Shown: positions 1-6,805 of the stretch, in pieces
Layout: every line of letters starts with the position of its first letter
How positions within the stretch are numbered: position 1 is the first letter of the stretch
NCBI GenBank assembly: GCA_943370145.1
Contig: CALRPY020000084.1
Coordinates: 1 to 15,007, forward strand
Direction: 5' to 3'
Source: Ga0077536 sp943370145
Lineage (GTDB): Bacteria > Pseudomonadota > Gammaproteobacteria > Ga0077536
Length of the DNA stretch: 15,007 nucleotides
Translations under genes and position numbers: made by a program
The notes under the pieces: model-generated
What the model was told of the DNA's origin: nothing
Databases searched by the model: none
The model's input: the letters and a program-made list of their open reading frames with translations, nothing else

Positions 1-263
1 AGACAGCCCGCGACGGGAACGGCGAAGACCCGCGCCCGCGTGCCTCAGAAAGAAAAGGTGTCAGATTTGAAATCTGACACCTTTTCTCGGCTCTGGACCC
101 TGCAGAGGCCGTCTGAACGCAGCGCGGGACACAGTTGCTCGGTGGCCAGCAGCCGCCAGGCACCAGCACCCAGGTCAAGCTGTGAACAAGCGACAGCCCG
201 TTCCGGGCGAGGGGAAGCGCTTTGCCCGGTGGTGGATCAGGCACCCCGCCGCCGGCCAGGCCA
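1..263. other. Non-coding left edge; no supported gene
   Basis: Apart from the inverted repeat at 51-87, I see no convincing gene here. One plus-strand frame stays open from the left edge through position 459, but it runs through the palindrome and then antisense to the cytochrome gene, and its composition is not protein-like. Another plus frame ends at a stop at about 70-72, inside the palindrome. It could be the tail of a gene that starts outside the window, but nothing identifies it. The 3' side of the minus-strand cytochrome operon (below 264) shows no clear stem followed by a T run. Confidence 0.5.
51..87. repeat. Perfect 18-bp inverted repeat, REP/RAYT-type palindrome
   Basis: The arms 51-68 and 70-87 are exact reverse complements around a single central base (69). 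The core reads GGTGTCAGATTT on the left and AAATCTGACACC on the right, with A and T runs at the outer ends. From memory, GGTGTCAG palindromes of this kind occur beside REP-associated tyrosine transposase (RAYT, Y1_Tnp) genes in gammaproteobacteria. No such transposase is visible here; one may lie just left of the window. The A-run/stem/T-run layout could also act as a bidirectional intrinsic terminator. The palindrome is certain; its class is inferred. Confidence 0.75.
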
Positions 264-650
264 TTATTGCCGAGCCTGCGGTGAAGGCACCGGCACGACC
301 TGCTGGGTGACGCTCCAGTCGTGGCAGCCGTCGCAGCGGCGCAGCGGGCCGCTGTCGTGCCCGGCCTCGGCCACGCGGGCGTGGCAGTCACGGCACAGGC
401 GGTGGAAATCGTGCTGGATGGTGCGTGCGAGTTCGGGTCGCTGCTTGTGGCAGAAGTAGCAGGAATCGGTGCCGGTATCGTCGAAGAAGTTGTGGTGGCA
501 GGTTGCGCACCTGACCGCCGGGTGGTCCTGGTGGTCGAAGACGATCGCGGTCATCGGCGCGCCGACGATGAGCCGTTCCCGCAGCGCATACAGCCCGGCC
601 ACCGACAGGACGCACAGCGCGACGGCGAGCATGACGCGCAGGTGTCTCAC
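264..650 (-). CDS. Small membrane-anchored tetraheme cytochrome c (class III / c7-like)
   Basis: This 128-residue protein has an N-terminal hydrophobic segment (about residues 5-22), probably an uncleaved signal anchor or a signal peptide, followed by four CxxCH heme-attachment motifs: CATCH 48-52, CYFCH 64-68, CRDCH 86-90 and CDGCH 106-110. Extra histidines placed as in cytochrome c3/c7 families (FDHQDH at 38-43, HH at 52-53, H80, H83) are candidate distal ligands, giving bis-histidine, low-potential hemes on the periplasmic side. The likely role is accepting or delivering electrons for the membrane cytochrome encoded just upstream. The GTG start at 650 overlaps the upstream TGA (GTGA); an ATG at 632 is an alternative start but would shorten the hydrophobic segment. 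The electron partner and the physiological substrate are not visible. Confidence 0.85.
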   Translation of the reverse strand: MRHLRVMLAVALCVLSVAGLYALRERLIVGAPMTAIVFDHQDHPAVRCATCHHNFFDDTGTDSCYFCHKQRPELARTIQHDFHRLCRDCHARVAEAGHDSGPLRRCDGCHDWSVTQQVVPVPSPQARQ

Positions 651-1450
651 AGGCAGCGGCTACAGGGGTACGGCCGGGCAGGGATGTCCGCCGGCGCCGT
701 GGACGGCCAGGCGAACCAGGCCGCCCCCGCCAGGCTCGCGCAGGCCAGCAGGGCAAGGAGGCCCCAGGTCCCGGAATCCGCGAACGGCCGCGGCGACGCG
801 CCGCGCGCCGGCGGCCAACGATGCCAGGCGAGACTGCAGGCGAGTGGCACACACAGCAGCCAGCCACCGGCGACGAGAGCGGCCGGCGTCGCGAAGTAGT
901 ATGCCGCCCCCCACAGGTGCCAGCCGGTGAGGCCGATGGCGATCGCCGACAGCGCGGCGTGCCAGCGCCGCCAGCCCGGGTGGCCCCAGGCCAGGCGCGC
1001 CCGGTAGCGCGCGGTCAGGACGAGCGTAGCGATGAGCAACAGGGCGCCGAGTCCGGCCAGCATGTAACCGGGCGCGGTCGGCAGCAGGTAGTCGAGCACC
1101 CGTGGTTCGAGCATGGCGAGCCCTACGACATGCGCGAACAGCAGCACGAGCAGCAGGTAGGACAGGCGCCGGTGCAGGTGCTGGACGAGGCGCGAGAGTT
1201 CGGTCGAGCGATATTGCGGCGCCCACCACCGCGCGGACAGCAGCGGCATCAGGGCCAGCGCGCCCGTGGCGGCGACGCCGAGGCCCATGCAGTAGTCCCA
1301 CCAGGGGTCGACGGGTGCGGGCCCGCGGATCGCGAGCACCGCCAACGGTGCGAGCAGGTAGCACGTGACCGCCACCACAAAGGCCAGTCGCCTGCCGCGC
1401 GCGCGACGCGCCGCGTGTGCGAACCCCGGACGCTCGTCACCCTGCTCCAT
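647..1450 (-). CDS. Ferric-reductase-like transmembrane cytochrome b
   Basis: This is a 267-residue integral membrane protein with about six or seven hydrophobic segments (roughly residues 22-41, 53-72, 95-113, 127-146, 165-184, 189-208, 228-248). Two histidine pairs, H93/H107 and H164/H178, each have HX13H spacing in adjacent helices. That is the bis-heme pattern of the ferric reductase / NADPH-oxidase transmembrane domain (Ferric_reduct). There is no C-terminal FAD/NAD-binding region, so the protein must exchange electrons with quinol or a separate partner. The tetraheme cytochrome that starts inside its stop codon is the obvious candidate. The C-terminus ends in an odd CSRC motif (263-266) after a short polar tail. 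The ATG at 1450 has no strong ribosome-binding site. The gene is divergent from the nitroreductase at 1592. Confidence 0.75.
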   Translation of the reverse strand: MEQGDERPGFAHAARRARGRRLAFVVAVTCYLLAPLAVLAIRGPAPVDPWWDYCMGLGVAATGALALMPLLSARWWAPQYRSTELSRLVQHLHRRLSYLLLVLLFAHVVGLAMLEPRVLDYLLPTAPGYMLAGLGALLLIATLVLTARYRARLAWGHPGWRRWHAALSAIAIGLTGWHLWGAAYYFATPAALVAGGWLLCVPLACSLAWHRWPPARGASPRPFADSGTWGLLALLACASLAGAAWFAWPSTAPADIPARPYPCSRCL

Positions 1451-1591
1451 AGGCGGACGAGCATACCGCAGGCCAGCGCCCCTGTGCCGCCGCGCTGCGC
1501 CGCGGCGCGCAGTTGCCGGGCGCAGCGGCTCGCCTCATCGGGCGCGTTTCGCATTATGCTCAACATCCAGCCGTAGCCGAGGAAGCGCCCG

Positions 1592-2245
1592 ATGGAACTG
1601 CTCGACGCCATGCAGACGATGAATGCCTGCCGCTACTACAAGCCGGACCCGGTGCCGGACGCCCTGCTCGCGAAAGTGCTGAACGCGGCCCGCTGGGCCG
1701 CGACCGGCAGCAACAAGCAACCGGTGAGCCTCATCGCCGTGCGTGACGCCGCGAAGCGGCGCGCGCTGCACGACCTCTACCAGCCGGTGTGGGACATGGC
1801 GATGCAGAAATACTCGAGCGGCGAGTTCAGGCACGGCTTCACGCCGGCCTTCCTCGCGCACGTCGATCACTTCGCGCGCCATTTCGCCGACATTCCGGTG
1901 CTGGTGGTGGTCTGCGTCGAGTGGCGCGAACTCAGCGCGATCGACGCGAACCTGGGTCGCACCGTGCTGACCCCGGGTTCGTCGATCTACCCGGCGGTGC
2001 AGAACCTGATGCTCGCCGCGCGCAACGAAGGCCTGGGCACCACGCTGACCACGCTGCTCGCGATCGCCGAACCGCAGATCAAGACCCTGCTCGACATCCC
2101 GGAGCCCATCGCGACGGCGGCCGTCATCGCGCTGGGCTGGCCGGCCAAGCCGTTCCCGACACGTCTGAAGCGCCGCCCGCTCGCGGACATGGCGTATCTG
2201 GATCGCTACGGCAGCCCGCTGCCGGGCGCCGGCGAGTTTGTCTGA
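1592..2245 (+). CDS. Nitroreductase family protein (FMN-dependent), first copy
   Basis: This 217-residue protein has the nitroreductase fold signature. The N-terminal FMN-phosphate-binding region contains C13-R-Y-Y-K-P, then an ARWAATGSNKQPV stretch (33-45). A central helix runs from about 128 to 146, followed by GLGTTLTTLL (147-156), where this family contacts FMN, and a late GWPA (182-185). Such enzymes use FMN and NAD(P)H to reduce nitro groups, quinones or enones; some dehydrogenate or fragment other substrates, so the substrate is unknown. The usual first arginine pair is reduced to a single R14 (ACRYY instead of RRSIR-like). A good ribosome-binding site, GAGGAAG at 1579-1585, fixes the ATG at 1592. 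It is the first gene of a five-gene plus-strand run; the methyltransferase start lies 71 nt downstream. Confidence 0.85.
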   Translation: MELLDAMQTMNACRYYKPDPVPDALLAKVLNAARWAATGSNKQPVSLIAVRDAAKRRALHDLYQPVWDMAMQKYSSGEFRHGFTPAFLAHVDHFARHFADIPVLVVVCVEWRELSAIDANLGRTVLTPGSSIYPAVQNLMLAARNEGLGTTLTTLLAIAEPQIKTLLDIPEPIATAAVIALGWPAKPFPTRLKRRPLADMAYLDRYGSPLPGAGEFV

Positions 2246-2316
2246 CACCAGGCATCCCGTTGCCGCCGCGACGATTTCCACGAACCATCCAGTCCAGCCC
2301 TGCACAGGAGACAGCC

Positions 2317-3495
2317 ATGGCCAAACCCATCGCAGTTCACGCCCAGGCGGAACACCGCGCACTGCCACCCGCGACGCACGACGAATTCGCCCGCCAGGAG
2401 TTCGTGCGCGCGTTCAAGGAACACCTTGTCAAGCACGTCCACGGCGGCAACCGGGAAGTGTACGAGCGCAAGGTCAAACCCACCTTCCAGCGCCGGCAGA
2501 AGCGTGCGCCGGCAGACCGCTTCGAGGTGCGCGACGCGATGGTGCAGGAACCCTACTACCAGATGTTCAGCACGCTGCTGCGGACGAGCCAGGAGATGAT
2601 GTGGTCGTCGTGCCAGAAACCGGTCGAACGCGCTTTCTCCTCGCTCAATGAAGCCATCGCCCACCCGGCAAAGAAAGCCGGCGGCAGCCTGCGCCTCGAC
2701 CCGACACTGGAAATCCCGCGCTACCACACGGCCGTCGACATCCACTGCCAGCCGGGCGGCTATCACACCGAGTACGCGCCCGGCGACGCGTCGGCGGGCA
2801 TGGTCTACGACCGCGCCGTGCACGTGTACGCGATGGGCCAGATGGGGCCCTACAACAACGACATGGGCGCGAGCATCGTGATGTGGCTGAAGAAGCATCA
2901 TCCGAAGTTCAGCCCGCGGCGCATCCTCGACATGGGCTGCGCGGTGGGCCACAGCACCCTGCCCTACGCCGAAGCCTTTCCGGACGCCGAAGTCCACGCG
3001 ATCGACGTCGCCGCGCCGATGCTGCGCTATGCGCACGCCCGCGCCGAGGACCTCGGCGTCGCCGTGCACTACTCGCAACAGAATGCCGAACACACCGATT
3101 TCGAGGACGGCTCCTTCGACCTGGTCGTCTCGCACATCCTGCTGCACGAGACGTCGGAGCGCGCGATCCACAACATCGTCAAGGAGTGCCATCGCCTGCT
3201 GCGCAAGGGCGGGCTGATGATCCACGCCGAGACGCCGCCCTACAAGGGCATGGATCCCTTCGACGCCTTCCTGCTCGACTGGGACACGCGCAACAACAAC
3301 GAGCCGTTCTGGGCGCGCTCGCACGAGATCGACCTCAAGACGCTGTCGCGCAAGAGTGGCTTCGATCCTGCCCTGGAATTCGAGGACCTCATCCCCAGCG
3401 CCTTCCAGGTCGCCGAGGCCTCGCGCTCGCAGAAGTTCCAGGGCGGGGACTTCGGCGGCGGCGGACTGTGGTTCATCTATGGCAACCGCAAGTAG
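2317..3495 (+). CDS. Class I SAM-dependent methyltransferase with long N-terminal region
   Basis: The 392-residue protein has a Rossmann methyltransferase domain in its second half. Motif I is ILDMGCAVG (203-211), the acidic residue ending strand 2 is D230 (HAID), the QNAEH region at 255-259 fits the adenine-contact segment, FDLVVSHILLHE (267-278) is motif IV/post-motif, and CHRLLRKGGLMI (291-302) is the closing UbiE-like helix-strand. The first 200 residues match no domain I recognise; they are charged and helical at first, then rich in H, Y and G around 137-155 (DIHCQPGGYH). The methyl acceptor is unknown. The frame is open upstream to 1789, but that part overlaps the nitroreductase in another frame. 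The ATG at 2317 has an AGGAGA-type site just upstream (about 2305-2311) and is the supported start. The next gene begins 9 nt after the stop. Confidence 0.85.
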   Translation: MAKPIAVHAQAEHRALPPATHDEFARQEFVRAFKEHLVKHVHGGNREVYERKVKPTFQRRQKRAPADRFEVRDAMVQEPYYQMFSTLLRTSQEMMWSSCQKPVERAFSSLNEAIAHPAKKAGGSLRLDPTLEIPRYHTAVDIHCQPGGYHTEYAPGDASAGMVYDRAVHVYAMGQMGPYNNDMGASIVMWLKKHHPKFSPRRILDMGCAVGHSTLPYAEAFPDAEVHAIDVAAPMLRYAHARAEDLGVAVHYSQQNAEHTDFEDGSFDLVVSHILLHETSERAIHNIVKECHRLLRKGGLMIHAETPPYKGMDPFDAFLLDWDTRNNNEPFWARSHEIDLKTLSRKSGFDPALEFEDLIPSAFQVAEASRSQKFQGGDFGGGGLWFIYGNRK

Positions 3496-3504
3496 GGCGC
3501 GCCG

Positions 3505-4041
3505 ATGAACACATCCGTCAAGCTCAAACGCAAGGCCAGGGGAGAGCGTCCGTATTTCTTCGCCGACCCGAACGTCGACAAGGTCATCGCAATGGTGATG
3601 GGCCTCGCCGGCGAAGTCGCCGTCATGCGCGACCGGCTCGATACGCTGGAGCGCCTGCTCGAGCGCACGGGCGCGCTGCAGCGCGCGGACATCGAGCAGT
3701 ATCGGCCCGATGCCCGGGTGACTGCCGAGCGCACTGCGTGGCGCGAGGCGTTCCTCGCCGAGGTGCTGCGCATCGTCGAGATCGAGGTCGAGGCCCTGGC
3801 CACCAGCGACCAGGCGCCCTACGACAGCGCAATCGCGCTCGTCGAGGAGAGCACGACGAAGAAGCGCGCGGCGGCGAAAAAAACGCCGCCGGCCAAGACG
3901 AGCAGCAAGCAGCCGGCACCCGCCGGGGCACGGACGGCAACGGCCCGGACCAGCGCCGGCACCGCGCGTACGCCGGCGTCGAAGGCGGGTCCCGCGACCG
4001 GCCGCAAGAAGGCGGCGCAGGCCCGCGCCCGCCGCCGCTGA
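3505..4041 (+). CDS. Hypothetical protein with coiled-coil-like core and very basic Lys/Ala tail
   Basis: I do not recognise this 178-residue protein. Residues 1-20 are basic (KLKRKARGERPYFF). Residues 22-55 form an amphipathic helix with heptad-like hydrophobics (VDKVIAMVMGLAGEVAVMRDRLDTLERLL), compatible with a coiled coil or oligomerisation. Residues 75-100 form a second helix, acidic towards its end. Residues 117-178 are low complexity (A, T, P, S, G) with 18 Lys/Arg and no acidic residue, resembling histone-H1-like or AlgP-type tails that bind nucleic acid or other polyanions. It starts 9 nt after the methyltransferase stop, with TAGGGCG just ahead of the ATG, so co-translation with that enzyme is likely. 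A scaffold or accessory role for the methyltransferase is inference only. Confidence 0.7.
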   Translation: MNTSVKLKRKARGERPYFFADPNVDKVIAMVMGLAGEVAVMRDRLDTLERLLERTGALQRADIEQYRPDARVTAERTAWREAFLAEVLRIVEIEVEALATSDQAPYDSAIALVEESTTKKRAAAKKTPPAKTSSKQPAPAGARTATARTSAGTARTPASKAGPATGRKKAAQARARRR

Positions 4042-4052
4042 GACGACCGCCA

Positions 4053-4080
4053 GCGGTGCGCCCTTGCGGGCGCAATCCGC
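4053..4080 (+). terminator. Intercistronic GC-rich hairpin (weak terminator candidate)
   Basis: TGCGCCC (4057-4063) pairs with GGGCGCA (4068-4074) across a 4-nt loop. GCGG (4053-4056) can extend the stem with CCGC (4077-4080) over a 2-nt bulge. No T run follows, so this is more likely an attenuating or mRNA-stabilising hairpin between the basic-tail gene and the second nitroreductase than a full terminator. Confidence 0.3.
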
Positions 4081-4110
4081 TTCACGCACTCACGTAGCGA
4101 GGAAACAGCA

Positions 4111-4731
4111 GTGAATTTCTCCGAACTGGCGCAGTCGCGCCATAGCGTCCGCCACTACATGCCGGGCCTCACGATCGACGACGCCGACCTGCAGTCAATC
4201 TTTGCCGAGGTCGCCCTGTCACCCAGTTCGTTCAACCTGCAGCACTGGCAGTTCGTCGTGGTGCGCGAACAGGCGCGCAAGCGCGAACTGCGCGGCATGG
4301 CCTTCGGCCAGCAGCAGGTCGAGGACTGCGCGGCCGCAATCGTCGTCTGTGGTCGCCTCGAGGCGCATGAAGACGCGCCCCGCATCTACGAGCACGCCCC
4401 CGCGCCGATGCGCGAGAAGTTCGTGCCGATGATCGCCGCGGTGTACAAGAACCAGCCGGCCCTGCAGCGCGAGGAAGCCGTGCGCTCCGGCGCGCTCGCC
4501 GCGATGTCGCTGATGTACGCGGCGAAGGCCCGTGGCTGGGATACCGGCCCGATGATCGGCTTCGATGCCGCGAAGGTCTCGAGCTTCCTCCAGCTCGACG
4601 CGCAGACCGTGCCCGTGATGCTCGTCGTGCTCGGCAAGGCGCTGAACGGCGAACAGCCGCAGCGACTCTACCGCCGGCCACTGGCCGAGATCGTGAAGCT
4701 GGAAACACAGGGCGGCGCAAGCCTTGGCTGA
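4111..4731 (+). CDS. Nitroreductase family protein (FMN-dependent), second copy
   Basis: This 206-residue protein has classic nitroreductase features: RHSVRHY at 10-16 (FMN phosphate contacts), SPSSFNLQHWQFVVV at 37-51 (the S-x-x-N-x-Q-x-W-x-F type FMN motif), and GWDTGPMIGFD at 142-152 near the re-face of FMN. It closely follows the usual 200-220 residue architecture and differs clearly from the first copy (1592-2245), so it is not a recent tandem duplicate. It probably reduces an electrophilic substrate with NAD(P)H; the substrate is unknown. The GTG at 4111 is supported by GAGGA at 4099-4103. Its last 8 nt overlap the next gene. With the methyltransferase, it suggests a small modification pathway. 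Confidence 0.88.
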   Translation: MNFSELAQSRHSVRHYMPGLTIDDADLQSIFAEVALSPSSFNLQHWQFVVVREQARKRELRGMAFGQQQVEDCAAAIVVCGRLEAHEDAPRIYEHAPAPMREKFVPMIAAVYKNQPALQREEAVRSGALAAMSLMYAAKARGWDTGPMIGFDAAKVSSFLQLDAQTVPVMLVVLGKALNGEQPQRLYRRPLAEIVKLETQGGASLG

Positions 4732-5014
4732 GTCGATCCGCGCGAAGCTCGGTCGCGAAACGCGTCTCTACCTGGCGCTGGCCGTGGTCGGCTGGCTGGT
4801 CTTCGTGGCCTGCATGTTCATCCCGCAGCCACCGCCGTGGCTGATGATAGGGGCCTTCGTCGCGACCTGCGGCGCCCTGGTATCGCTGCTGGTCTTCGTG
4901 CGCTGCCCGAACTGCCGGGCGCACCTGCCGCAGATTGGCTTCGCCGCCGCAGTTGCCCCCTCGACCGCGGCCCGCCAGACCCACTGCCCCGGCTGCGGCG
5001 CGGCGCTGGACTAG
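4724..5014 (+). CDS. Small two-helix membrane protein with zinc-ribbon motifs
   Basis: This 96-residue protein has two hydrophobic helices (about 16-34 and 38-59) joined by a short IPQPPPW turn. A cytoplasmic-type zinc ribbon follows, with CPNC (61-64) and CPGC (88-91) as the likely four-cysteine metal site. It uses a TTG start that overlaps the upstream stop by 8 nt, which suggests translational coupling to the nitroreductase. The next in-frame ATG (about 4814) would delete the first helix, so TTG is preferred. Function is unknown; such proteins are usually annotated as zinc-ribbon domain hypothetical proteins. It is the last gene of the plus-strand run and faces the convergent MFS gene across repeat element A. 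Confidence 0.65.
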   Translation: MAESIRAKLGRETRLYLALAVVGWLVFVACMFIPQPPPWLMIGAFVATCGALVSLLVFVRCPNCRAHLPQIGFAAAVAPSTAARQTHCPGCGAALD

Positions 5015-5035
5015 GCGTTCCTGATCCGGAGTTTT

Positions 5036-5168
5036 GGCCACCGAGAACACAGGGAACACCGATAACACAAAGGAAGATCGAGTGCGTCGCTGCCTTTCGC
5101 GTGGCACTGCCGCAGCACATTCCCCCAGTTGCTTGTCACCTTCGGTGTTCTCTGTGTTCTCCGTGGCC
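5036..5168. repeat. Dispersed inverted-arm element A (9-nt unit CACCGAGAA)
   Basis: The left arm (5036-5062, then a degenerate extension to 5073) and the right arm (5139-5168) are inverted copies; 25 of 27 aligned bases match by eye. Each arm is built from about three 9-nt units near CACCGAGAA, with variants such as CACAGGGAA. The centre, about 65 nt, is unique. The element fills most of the gap between two convergent genes (5014 and 5197). In RNA the arms would form a long stem, so the element could act as a bidirectional transcription barrier. It is one of four such elements in the window. Confidence 0.8.
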
Positions 5169-5196
5169 TCGGCAGCATCCGCGGAGGCACCAAACC

Positions 5197-6504
5197 TCAG
5201 GCCGTCTGAGGTCCCTCGGGGACCAGGCCGTCATCGGTGGCGCCTTGGCCCGGGCCGAGAGCGAGCGTGGCGAGAAGGCCCACGGCGGCGCCGAACATCA
5301 CGTAGTACGCGGCGGCGATGGGCTGTCCGGTAGCGCCGATGAGCCACGTGCAGAAGAACTGCGCGAAGCCACCGAACAGCATCACCGCCATGTTGTAGGC
5401 CAGTGACAGACCGGTCGAGCGCACGCCGGGCGGGAACTGCTCGGCGACCGCGGTCGACAGCGGCCCGTAATAGATGCCGATCAGCGAACACAGCACGGCC
5501 TGCACCAGCATCAGGTTGCCGAGGCTCGGCTCGGCGTGCAGCAGGCGGAACAGCGGCACCAGGGTAAGCAGGCAGGCAATCGTGCCGACGATCATCGGCG
5601 GCTTGCGGCCGATGCGGTCCGACAATGCCCCGACCAGCGGAATGATGACGGTCAGGCAGAGCAGCGCCACGATCTGCGCCTTGAAGGCATCCTCGAGGGG
5701 GATGCCGAGTTGCGTCCGCGCGAAGGTCGGCATGTAGATCAGCACGACGTAGTAGGTGATGGTGCCGCAGATGACGAGCCCGAAGGTCACGAGCACCGCG
5801 CGCGCATGCGCGCGCAGCATCTGCAGGAACGGGAGGTTCGCGCCCGGCGTCGCGCGCGCGGCCAGGAATTCCTCGGTTTCCTCCAGGTGCCTGCGCACCC
5901 ACATGCCGACCGGGCCGATCAGAAGACCGAACGCGAACGGCAGCCGCCAGCCCCAGCTGTCGAGCTGCGCCGGCGTCAGCACCTGTGTCACGAACCAGCC
6001 AGCGAGCGCGCCGCCGAGCGCGGCGAGGCTCAGGCCCACCTGCTGCAGCGAGCCGTAGAAACCCTTGCGTCCGGCTGGCGCCACCTCGACCAGGAAAGAT
6101 GTCGCAATCGCGAATTCGCCGCCGGTGGCGAAGCCCTGCAGCAGGCGCGCGAGCACGATGATGAGCGGCGCCGCGATGCCGATGGCGGCATACGGCGGCG
6201 CGAACGCGATCATCGCGATGGCCACGGTCATCATGCCCATGATCAGCTGCAGCGCGGCCTTGCGGCCGTGCCTATCGGCGTAGATGCCGAGCACCACGCC
6301 ACCGATCGGCCGCATGAAGAAACCGACGCCGAAGGTCGCCGTGGTCAGCAGGAGCGCGTTGAACTCGCTGACGTCGGGAAAGAACAGGCGGGCGATGATG
6401 ACACTCAGCGCGCCGAAGACGACGAAGTCATACCATTCGAGCGCGTTGCCGATGACGGCTGCCGCGACCTGGCGGACGCGCAGCGAGGAATGAGCTTGGT
6501 TCAT
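5197..6504 (-). CDS. MFS transporter, metabolite:H+ symporter (MHS) type
   Basis: This 435-residue, twelve-helix permease carries the MHS hallmark near the N-terminus (GNALEWYDF, 19-27). It also has the MFS loop 2-3 motif DRHGRK (77-82), the RLLQGFATGGE helix-4 motif (120-130) common in ProP, ShiA, KgtP and CitA relatives, and a second-half loop motif DRIGRKPP. Family members import organic acids, osmolytes or aromatic acids with protons across the inner membrane; the substrate cannot be read from sequence. There is no ribosome-binding site before the ATG. A TATACT hexamer (minus strand, 6516-6511) sits only 6 nt upstream, so the mRNA may be leaderless. It lies downstream of the aco operon on the same strand, separated by repeat element B. 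Confidence 0.88.
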   Translation of the reverse strand: MNQAHSSLRVRQVAAAVIGNALEWYDFVVFGALSVIIARLFFPDVSEFNALLLTTATFGVGFFMRPIGGVVLGIYADRHGRKAALQLIMGMMTVAIAMIAFAPPYAAIGIAAPLIIVLARLLQGFATGGEFAIATSFLVEVAPAGRKGFYGSLQQVGLSLAALGGALAGWFVTQVLTPAQLDSWGWRLPFAFGLLIGPVGMWVRRHLEETEEFLAARATPGANLPFLQMLRAHARAVLVTFGLVICGTITYYVVLIYMPTFARTQLGIPLEDAFKAQIVALLCLTVIIPLVGALSDRIGRKPPMIVGTIACLLTLVPLFRLLHAEPSLGNLMLVQAVLCSLIGIYYGPLSTAVAEQFPPGVRSTGLSLAYNMAVMLFGGFAQFFCTWLIGATGQPIAAAYYVMFGAAVGLLATLALGPGQGATDDGLVPEGPQTA

Positions 6505-6550
6505 CGGCGGAGTATACCGGTGCGTGCCTGGAGTGGGGCAGGTCCTCGAT

Positions 6551-6738
6551 TGCCACCGAGAACTCCGAGAACACCGAGGAGCGCATGTCTGGGAAAGCGG
6601 GAGTCGGATTCATTGGCTCTGCTTTCAGCGCAGGAAAGACAGCGCTTCCCATGGCGCGCGAATCGATCGGCAAAGGCACTGCCGGCTACCCTGCCCGAAA
6701 GTCTGCTTTCCTCGGTGTTCTCGGTGCTCTCGGTGGCA
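6551..6738. repeat. Dispersed inverted-arm element B (9-nt unit CACCGAGAA)
   Basis: The left arm (6551-6580) and right arm (6709-6738) are inverted copies with 28 of 30 bases matching. Each carries three units close to CACCGAGAA. The centre, about 128 nt, shows no resemblance to the centres of the other elements. Just outside the right arm the sequence continues AAATTC (6738-6743), as it also does at element C. It occupies much of the 301-nt gap between the SnoaL-like gene and the transporter, both on the minus strand. I see no gene in that gap. Confidence 0.8.
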
Positions 6739-6805
6739 AATTCGAACATCGACCGATAGTGACCACGCCAGCGTCGAGGGCGGCCATGGGCCCGCTTCCC
6801 GTGCC

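Noticed and set aside
40..459. Plus-strand open frame at the left edge
   Set aside because: It runs through the palindrome and antisense to the tetraheme cytochrome gene; no domain and no ribosome-binding site.
1789..2316. N-terminal extension of the methyltransferase frame
   Set aside because: The extension overlaps the nitroreductase in another frame, is Arg/Ala-rich, and a good ribosome-binding site supports the ATG at 2317.
2206..4089. A 627-codon open frame on the minus strand opposite the methyltransferase and basic-tail genes
   Set aside because: It lies antisense to two genes with clear starts and motifs, is rich in Arg, Ala, Val and Asp with no recognisable domain, and is the usual by-product of high GC third-position bias.
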